Part shown: one piece after another, positions 7,087-11,604 of the stretch
Layout of the letters: the number at the start of each line of letters is the position of its first letter
Numbering within the stretch: the first letter of the stretch is position 1
Source: Luminiphilus sp.
GTDB taxonomy: Bacteria; Pseudomonadota; Gammaproteobacteria; Pseudomonadales; Halieaceae
Assembly (NCBI GenBank): GCA_024638905.1
Contig: JAHEJH010000219.1
Location: 1 to 11,604 of the forward strand
Direction of reading: 5' to 3'
Length of the DNA stretch: 11,604 nucleotides
The notes under the pieces: generated by a model
The model's input: only the letters and a program-made list of their open reading frames with translations
What the model was told of the DNA's origin: nothing
The model's database searches: none
Made by a program: the position numbers and the translations under genes

Positions 7087-7638
7087 ATGGCGGTCAGTGA
7101 CCACAATTTGATTTGGGTCGACATGGAGATGACCGGGTTGATCCCCGAAGCGCATCGCGTCATTGAAATCGCCACTATCGTCACCGACTCAAACCTGACC
7201 GTGCTGGCGGAGGGCCCCGTGCTTGCGATCCATCAGCCGTCCGAGGCGCTTGACGCGATGGACGAGTGGAATACCCGCACCCACACGGGCTCGGGCCTGG
7301 TCGATCGCGTTCGCACGAGTACCGTGTCGGAGTCGGCTGCAGCCGAGTTGACGCTTGAGTTCCTCCGCCAGTGGGTGCCTGAGGGGAAATCGCCGATGTG
7401 CGGCAATTCCATTTGTCAGGATCGACGCTTCATGGCACGCCACATGCCGGAGCTCGTGACATTTTTCCACTATCGGAATCTGGATGTCAGCACGCTCAAG
7501 ATACTGATGCAGAGGTGGCGCCCGGATTTGCCTGAAGCGCCCAAGCAGGGTGCACACCAGGCGCTTGAGGATATTCGCGAGTCGATCGAGGAATTGCGGC
7601 ATTACCGAATGCATTTTCTGCGCGTCGAGTCACCCTAA
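7087..7638 (+). CDS. orn: Oligoribonuclease
   Basis: DEDDh-family 3'-to-5' exoribonuclease that degrades the shortest RNA oligonucleotides, above all dinucleotides such as those left by RNase II and pGpG from cyclic-di-GMP breakdown. The 183 residues match the usual length (E. coli 181). The catalytic set is complete: D12 and E14 (WVDMEMTGL), D112 (CQDRRFM), H157 (GAHQALED) and D162; Y129 in FHYRNLDVS corresponds to the conserved tyrosine. The start is set by a strong Shine-Dalgarno at 7074-7079. Divergent from rsgA across 95 bases, an arrangement shared with E. coli, and convergent with queG. A TTGACA at 7028-7033 could be a -35, but no good -10 follows at the right distance. Confidence 0.97.
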   Translation: MAVSDHNLIWVDMEMTGLIPEAHRVIEIATIVTDSNLTVLAEGPVLAIHQPSEALDAMDEWNTRTHTGSGLVDRVRTSTVSESAAAELTLEFLRQWVPEGKSPMCGNSICQDRRFMARHMPELVTFFHYRNLDVSTLKILMQRWRPDLPEAPKQGAHQALEDIRESIEELRHYRMHFLRVESP

Positions 7639-7640
7639 GG

Positions 7641-7674
7641 CGGCGCGCGATAGAAAGCGGCGCGCGGTAGAAAG
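7641..7674 (+). repeat. Tandem duplication of a 17-base unit after orn
   Basis: CGGCGCGCGATAGAAAG (7641-7657) is followed immediately by CGGCGCGCGGTAGAAAG (7658-7674), differing at one base, and then by CGG, the start of a third copy. It lies three bases after the orn stop in the orn-queG gap. It resembles a recent local slippage duplication; no function is evident. Confidence 0.8.
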
Positions 7675-7695
7675 CGGAACCCTGCCGGTGGAGGC

Positions 7696-7719
7696 GGCGG
7701 CGCTGTTGAGCGCGGCGCC
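7696..7719 (+). terminator. GC-rich hairpin between convergent orn and queG
   Basis: GCGCT (7700-7704) pairs with AGCGC (7709-7713) around a GTTG loop. The stem is extended by GGCG (7696-7699) with CGCC (7716-7719) across a two-base bulge. Only TT follows, so it is a weak intrinsic terminator at best, but its place between two convergent stops suits a two-way transcription barrier. Confidence 0.35.
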
Positions 7720-7727
7720 TTAATCAG

Positions 7728-8810
7728 TCAGTGGTGTTGCGCGAGCGCCCACTGAACATGCTCGCGCACCAACTCTGAGGGATCCTCCAGCGCCGTTTGA
7801 AGTGCTGTGCGGATGGCATCACTCGATTCGGCGTTACCCAAGGCAATGGCGACATTTCGGCGCCACTGTTCAAAGCCGATTCGGCGAATCGCTGAGCCTT
7901 CAGTGCGAGCGAGAAAGGTCGGCTCGTCCCAGCTGAGGCACTCCACTAGGTCGATCGCATCGAGTCCATGGCGGGGCGTGAAATCAGGTTCCCCGGTTTG
8001 CTGGGCAAACTTGTTCCAGGGACACACCAGCTGACAGTCATCGCAACCATAAATGCGATTGCCCATGGCCGGCCGCAGTGATTCGGGAATCACGCCGTCG
8101 AACTCAATGGTCAGGTAGGAGATGCACTTCCGCGCATCGAGGACCCAGGGCGCGGTAAAAGCATTCGTGGGACAGACATCGAGGCAAGCACGGCAACTGC
8201 CGCAATGCTCAGTATCCTGCGGTGGATCCGGCGGCAGCGGGATATCGGTATAGATTTCGCCGAGGAAGAACCAGGACCCCGCTTTATCGTTTAACAGCAT
8301 GGTGTTCTTGCCAATCCAGCCAAGGCCTGCATTCTCGGCCAGCGCCCGCTCCAGCACGGGGGCGCTATCCACAAAGGCGCGATACTGGCCACCGCCCAAT
8401 TGCGCCTCGATGCGCTTAGCCAGTTTGGCCAGTCTGCCTCGTATCAGCTTGTGATAGTCGCGCCCGAGCGCGTAGCGAGAGATATAGGCCTTCTCGGATG
8501 AAGCCAGCACGGCCTCGGGGTCCTCTCCCTCGGGCAAATAATCCATTCGTGCGGTGATGACGGTGCAGGTGCCCGGTACGAGCGCATCCGGATGGGTGCG
8601 TTTTTGACCATGGCTGGCCATCCACTCCATCTCACCGTGGTAGCCGGCCTCCAGCCATTTGGCGAGATAGTCTCGGTGCTGGGCGAGATCAATGCCGGTA
8701 AAACCCAGCGCCTGAAAACCCAGCTCCTGACCCCACTGACGGATCGTGTCCAGTGGCGCAGCGTCGCCAGGATCATAGGAGCTACCCGTGTCGGCAAAAG
8801 GGTCTGTCAT
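7728..8810 (-). CDS. queG: Epoxyqueuosine reductase
   Basis: Cobalamin- and iron-sulfur-dependent enzyme that reduces epoxyqueuosine to queuosine at the tRNA wobble position 34, the last step of the pathway. The 360 residues carry the expected layout: an N-terminal reductase-like cobalamin-binding domain, including D148 in FVDSAPVLER (the conserved proton-donor aspartate region), then two [4Fe-4S] clusters with cysteines C203, C206, C209, C213 (CGSCRACLDVCP) and C229, C256, C259, C263 (CDDCQLVCPW), and a C-terminal HEAT-like helical part (VREHVQWAL). The start at 8810 is preferred over a GTG at 8849, which would overlap the tsaE upstream region and add 13 residues. There is no Shine-Dalgarno; CACAAT ends six bases before this ATG, a weak leaderless -10. 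Divergent from tsaE by 46 bases, with no nnr between them. Confidence 0.95.
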   Translation of the reverse strand: MTDPFADTGSSYDPGDAAPLDTIRQWGQELGFQALGFTGIDLAQHRDYLAKWLEAGYHGEMEWMASHGQKRTHPDALVPGTCTVITARMDYLPEGEDPEAVLASSEKAYISRYALGRDYHKLIRGRLAKLAKRIEAQLGGGQYRAFVDSAPVLERALAENAGLGWIGKNTMLLNDKAGSWFFLGEIYTDIPLPPDPPQDTEHCGSCRACLDVCPTNAFTAPWVLDARKCISYLTIEFDGVIPESLRPAMGNRIYGCDDCQLVCPWNKFAQQTGEPDFTPRHGLDAIDLVECLSWDEPTFLARTEGSAIRRIGFEQWRRNVAIALGNAESSDAIRTALQTALEDPSELVREHVQWALAQHH

Positions 8811-8844
8811 GGTGGGATTGTGACAGATGCCCGGCCCGGCGCGG

Positions 8845-8856
8845 TACACTAGATGG
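8845..8856 (+). promoter_or_regulatory. -10 element of a predicted leaderless tsaE transcript
   Basis: TACACT (8845-8850) ends six bases before the ATG at 8857. GTGACA at 8820-8825 matches five of six -35 bases, though with a long 19-base spacer. This would be the promoter of the tsaE-amiB-mutL operon. No Shine-Dalgarno precedes tsaE. Confidence 0.5.
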
Positions 8857-9327
8857 ATGACCGAGGCCTTGTCCCATCACCGAGAATTTGAGTTGTCTGA
8901 CGAGACGGCGACGCTTGCCTTGGGCAGCCAAGTGGCAGGCAAGGCGCAGGTCCCACAGGTGATTTTTTTGCGCGGTGATCTGGGTGCCGGCAAGACGACC
9001 TTTAGTCGTGGGTTCTTGCGTGGGCGAGGCCATGATGGGTCGGTGAAGAGCCCGACCTACACCTTGGTGGAGCCTTATGAGTCGGTGCCAGGTGGACCGA
9101 TCTTTCACCTTGATCTTTACCGGCTCGGGGATGCGCAGGAGTTGGCGTACCTGGGGCTGAGTGACTATCTCTCTGCAAAGGGCATTCTGCTTATTGAGTG
9201 GCCTGAGCGTGCTGAGGCGCAGCTGCCGCCCGCTACCCTCGACATTACGTTGACGCCCGAGGGCACAGGACGCAAAGCCACGGTGCGCGCTGCCGATCCC
9301 GCCTTGCTCAAAGCGCTGTCGGATTGA
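8857..9327 (+). CDS. tsaE: tRNA threonylcarbamoyladenosine biosynthesis ATPase TsaE
   Basis: P-loop ATPase that works with TsaB and TsaD to place the threonylcarbamoyl group on A37 of ANN-decoding tRNAs. The 156 residues match the family (E. coli 153). Walker A GDLGAGKT is at 40-47; the family segments SPTYTLVE (65-72), FHLDLYRL (83-90) and IEWPER (113-118) are all present. ATG 8857 is preferred over an in-frame ATG at 8827, which would add ten residues not found in the family and overlap the promoter region. The stop is one base before amiB, so the two are co-transcribed and probably translationally coupled. In E. coli nnr precedes tsaE; here it is missing and tsaE leads the operon. Confidence 0.95.
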   Translation: MTEALSHHREFELSDETATLALGSQVAGKAQVPQVIFLRGDLGAGKTTFSRGFLRGRGHDGSVKSPTYTLVEPYESVPGGPIFHLDLYRLGDAQELAYLGLSDYLSAKGILLIEWPERAEAQLPPATLDITLTPEGTGRKATVRAADPALLKALSD

Positions 9328-9328
9328 C

Positions 9329-10702
9329 ATGCCCCTGAACTGGAAAAAAGCCGTTAGCCAAATCCCGGCATCAGTCCCTCTGCACGCCGTGCACGCTATG
9401 CTCATAACACTTGGGGCGATCGCGTGGGTGCTGGCGTCGGTGTTGACTGTCTCCGCAGCCGACGTCAATGCAGTGCGACTGTGGCGCGCACCCGACCACA
9501 CCCGGCTGGTACTTGATCTGTCTGAAGCTGCGGAGTTCAGCACGCTGTCACTCGATAACCCCGAGCGATTCGTGATCGATTTATCGCAGAGTCGACTGAC
9601 CGCCAGCCTGACCGCGCTGCCGCTCGAGGGAACTCCGCTCAGTGGAGTGCGCTCGGGTATTCGGCAGGGCGCAGATCTGCGTTTGGTTTTTGACCTTAGC
9701 GCATCGGTCCGCACCTCGGTGTTTTTGCTGCCACCGAATGACACTACGGGTCATCGGGTGGTGGTCGACCTGTTCGATAAGACACCCACCGAAGAGCCCG
9801 AGCCGGTGTTGTCGGTGGAGTCGCTGGAGAGCCGTCGGGATATTGTGATTGCCATCGACCCCGGGCACGGCGGTGAGGACCCCGGCGCGTTGGGGCCGGG
9901 CGGGCTGCGAGAGAAAACCGTGGTGCTGCAGATTGCGCGTCGTTTGGAAAATCAATTGGCGAAAATACCGGGCTTCAAGCCGATGCTGGTGCGCACCGGG
10001 GACTATTACGTGAGCCTGAAAAATCGTCGCGACAAGGCGCGGGCGTTGGAGGCGGATTTGTTTGTCTCGATTCACGCCGATGCGTTCCGGGAAAAGTCCG
10101 CCCGCGGTGCATCAGTTTATGCGCTCTCAATGCGCGGGGCGACCTCCACTACGGCACAATATCTTGCCGACACCGAGAATGCGGCTGATCTGGTAGGGGG
10201 AGTAGAGCTAGCAGAGATGGATCCAATGTTGGCGGGGGTGCTGGCAGATTTGTCGATGACGGGTACGCTCGACGCCAGCCTGAATTTGGGTGCGCTGATT
10301 CTGGAGCAGATCGATGGCGTCGCCCGCTTACATAAAACGCGGGTGGAGCAGGCAGGCTTTGCGGTACTGAAGTCCCCGGACGTGCCCTCGTTACTGATTG
10401 AGACGGGATTTATCTCCAACCCAGGTGAAGCCGAGCGTCTTGCCACACCGGCTTATCAGGACAAGATGGCGAGAGCGATTCGCCGCGGCATACAGAGTTG
10501 GTTCGCCCGCCAGCCACCGCCTGGTACGTTGCTTGCGTGGCAGCGAGAGCAGGGGGGCAGAGAGGTCACTATTGCCGCAGGGGATACACTGTCAGAAATT
10601 GCAGAGCGATATGGTGTGACTGTCGCCTCGATCAAAACCAACAACGGACTCAGTCGCGACGTGATCTATGTGGGCCAGACATTGGTGATACCCGAGGCAT
10701 GA
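9329..10702 (+). CDS. amiB: N-acetylmuramoyl-L-alanine amidase with AMIN and LysM domains
   Basis: Periplasmic zinc amidase that removes stem peptides from septal peptidoglycan so daughter cells can separate; in relatives it is switched on by LytM-domain activators such as EnvC or NlpD. The 457 residues contain a signal peptide (basic K6-K7, hydrophobic core about 24-41, cleavage probably after VSA at about 43), an AMIN targeting domain (about 45-150), an amidase_3 domain (about 171-393) and one C-terminal LysM (about 412-455). Zinc and catalytic residues are visible: H180 (DPGHGGEDPG), E195 (LREK), H249 (SIHADAF) and E358 (LIETGF). The stretch at about 283-320 corresponds to the regulatory insert that blocks the active site in AmiB/AmiC. 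The start follows the tsaE stop by one base; a Met at residue 24 would lose the basic n-region. The stop overlaps the mutL start as ATGA. Confidence 0.95.
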   Translation: MPLNWKKAVSQIPASVPLHAVHAMLITLGAIAWVLASVLTVSAADVNAVRLWRAPDHTRLVLDLSEAAEFSTLSLDNPERFVIDLSQSRLTASLTALPLEGTPLSGVRSGIRQGADLRLVFDLSASVRTSVFLLPPNDTTGHRVVVDLFDKTPTEEPEPVLSVESLESRRDIVIAIDPGHGGEDPGALGPGGLREKTVVLQIARRLENQLAKIPGFKPMLVRTGDYYVSLKNRRDKARALEADLFVSIHADAFREKSARGASVYALSMRGATSTTAQYLADTENAADLVGGVELAEMDPMLAGVLADLSMTGTLDASLNLGALILEQIDGVARLHKTRVEQAGFAVLKSPDVPSLLIETGFISNPGEAERLATPAYQDKMARAIRRGIQSWFARQPPPGTLLAWQREQGGREVTIAAGDTLSEIAERYGVTVASIKTNNGLSRDVIYVGQTLVIPEA

Positions 10703-11604
10703 GCGTGATCCGACTCCTCGAGCCGCGACTCGCTAATCAGATCGCAGCAGGCGAAGTGGTGGAACGCCCCTCCTCGGTAGTCAAGGAGGCGGTGGAGAAC
10801 AGTCTTGATGCGGGCGCCACACGGGTCGACATTGATGTCGAAGCCGGTGGCACCAGACTGCTCCGTATCCGCGATAACGGCGCCGGGATTAGCGAGGCCG
10901 ATATGGCGCTGTCGCTTGCGCGTCATGCGACCAGCAAAATCGATTCCATAGAAGATCTGGAGGCCGTGGCCTCACTCGGCTTTCGCGGCGAAGCATTGGC
11001 CTCGATGGCCTCTGTTTCACGGCTAGTCCTGACTTCGAATACCGACGAGCACTCCGCACAAGGGCAGCAAGCCCTGTGCGAAGGGCGCGAGATGGCAGTC
11101 TCGGTGCGCCCGGCGCCGCACCCCCGCGGCACCACCCTCGAGGTGCGTGATTTGTTTTACAACACCCCCGCCCGGCGAAAGTTTCTGCGCACCGAGAAAA
11201 CCGAGTTTGGGCATATCCATGAGGTCATTAAACGTCAGGCGCTGTCCCGACCGGACGTGACGTTTACGCTGCACCACAACGGCAAGCAAACGCTACAGCT
11301 GGGTGCGGCAGAGAGTGACAGTGAGCGCAATCGTCGCATTGCGACCATTTGTGGCAAAGACTTCGCCGAGCACACGGTGACGATCGAGCGCGAGGCGGGT
11401 TCGCTCAAACTCTGGGGCTGGGTGGCGGAACCGACCTTTTCCCGCAGCCAGGCAGATCTGCAGTATTTCTTTGTGAACGGTCGGGTGATCCGCGACAAGT
11501 TGGTCTCCCACGCCATCCGGCAGGCCTATCGCGATGTGCTGTTTCATGGCCGTCACCCGGCTTTTGTGTTGTTTCTCGACCTGGATCCGGCGGGCGTTGA
11601 TGTG
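10699..11604 (+). CDS. mutL: DNA mismatch repair protein MutL (5' part, cut by window edge)
   Basis: ATPase that links MutS mismatch recognition to strand removal. The 302 residues present cover the GHKL ATPase domain and most of the following S5-like fold. Motifs: ANQIAAGEVVERP (12-24), the catalytic E30 and Mg-binding N34 (KEAVENSLDAGAT), DNGAGI (59-64), ARHATSK (74-80), GFRGEAL (94-100) and the DLFYNTPARRKFL stretch. It is very close to E. coli MutL over this length. The C-terminal dimerisation domain, and so whether an endonuclease motif is present, lies outside the window. The ATG at 10699 overlaps the amiB stop by four bases (ATGA), which implies coupled translation, matching the conserved amiB-mutL order in gammaproteobacteria. 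Confidence 0.97.
   Translation, partial: MSVIRLLEPRLANQIAAGEVVERPSSVVKEAVENSLDAGATRVDIDVEAGGTRLLRIRDNGAGISEADMALSLARHATSKIDSIEDLEAVASLGFRGEALASMASVSRLVLTSNTDEHSAQGQQALCEGREMAVSVRPAPHPRGTTLEVRDLFYNTPARRKFLRTEKTEFGHIHEVIKRQALSRPDVTFTLHHNGKQTLQLGAAESDSERNRRIATICGKDFAEHTVTIEREAGSLKLWGWVAEPTFSRSQADLQYFFVNGRVIRDKLVSHAIRQAYRDVLFHGRHPAFVLFLDLDPAGVDV

Noticed and set aside
8782..9744. Long 320-codon minus-strand open frame across tsaE and amiB
   Set aside because: Antisense to two genes with complete family motifs; its sequence shows no domain, and long antisense frames are common in GC-rich genes.

Overview
This is a chromosomal housekeeping segment from a Gram-negative bacterium, almost certainly a gammaproteobacterium. 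The gene content and sequence resemble the E. coli region orn-rsgA-psd / queG-(nnr)-tsaE-amiB-mutL. An AmiB-type amidase with AMIN and LysM domains, an RNase II (rather than only RNase R), a PhoH-family ATPase and a signal-peptide-bearing outer-membrane-type protein all fit. GC-rich coding sequence with acidic proteins suggests a marine lineage (for example the OM60/NOR5 group), but that placement is a guess from style, not from a search. I see no mobile element, CRISPR array, tRNA, rRNA or phage gene.

Layout, left to right. Bases 1-29 may hold the first codons of a minus-strand gene. rnb (109-2199, minus; exoribonuclease II) and phoH (2580-4019, plus; PIN + PhoH ATPase) diverge from a 380-base intergenic region with candidate promoters for both. 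phoH converges on an unrecognised 359-residue exported, probable beta-barrel protein (4056-5135, minus). That gene diverges from psd (5171-6025, plus; phosphatidylserine decarboxylase). psd converges on rsgA (6035-6991, minus; ribosome-assembly GTPase), which diverges from orn (7087-7638, plus; oligoribonuclease). orn converges on queG (7728-8810, minus; epoxyqueuosine reductase). queG diverges from a tight operon tsaE-amiB-mutL (8857-11604+, plus), with 1-base spacing and then an ATGA overlap; mutL runs off the right edge.

Functionally the window joins RNA turnover (RNase II makes short oligonucleotides, Orn finishes them; PhoH is a putative RNA-acting ATPase), ribosome and tRNA maturation (RsgA, QueG, TsaE), envelope biogenesis (Psd, AmiB, the unknown outer-membrane protein) and mismatch repair (MutL). 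Each gene is individually ordinary.

The most interesting signal is regulatory. psd, rsgA and tsaE each carry TACACTA placed so that the hexamer TACACT ends exactly six bases before the ATG, and none has a clear Shine-Dalgarno. This is what a -10 box does when transcription starts on the A of the start codon, so I infer leaderless mRNAs. orn and phoH, by contrast, have good Shine-Dalgarno sites. Weaker versions of the same box precede queG and the outer-membrane gene. I found no convincing new multi-gene system.
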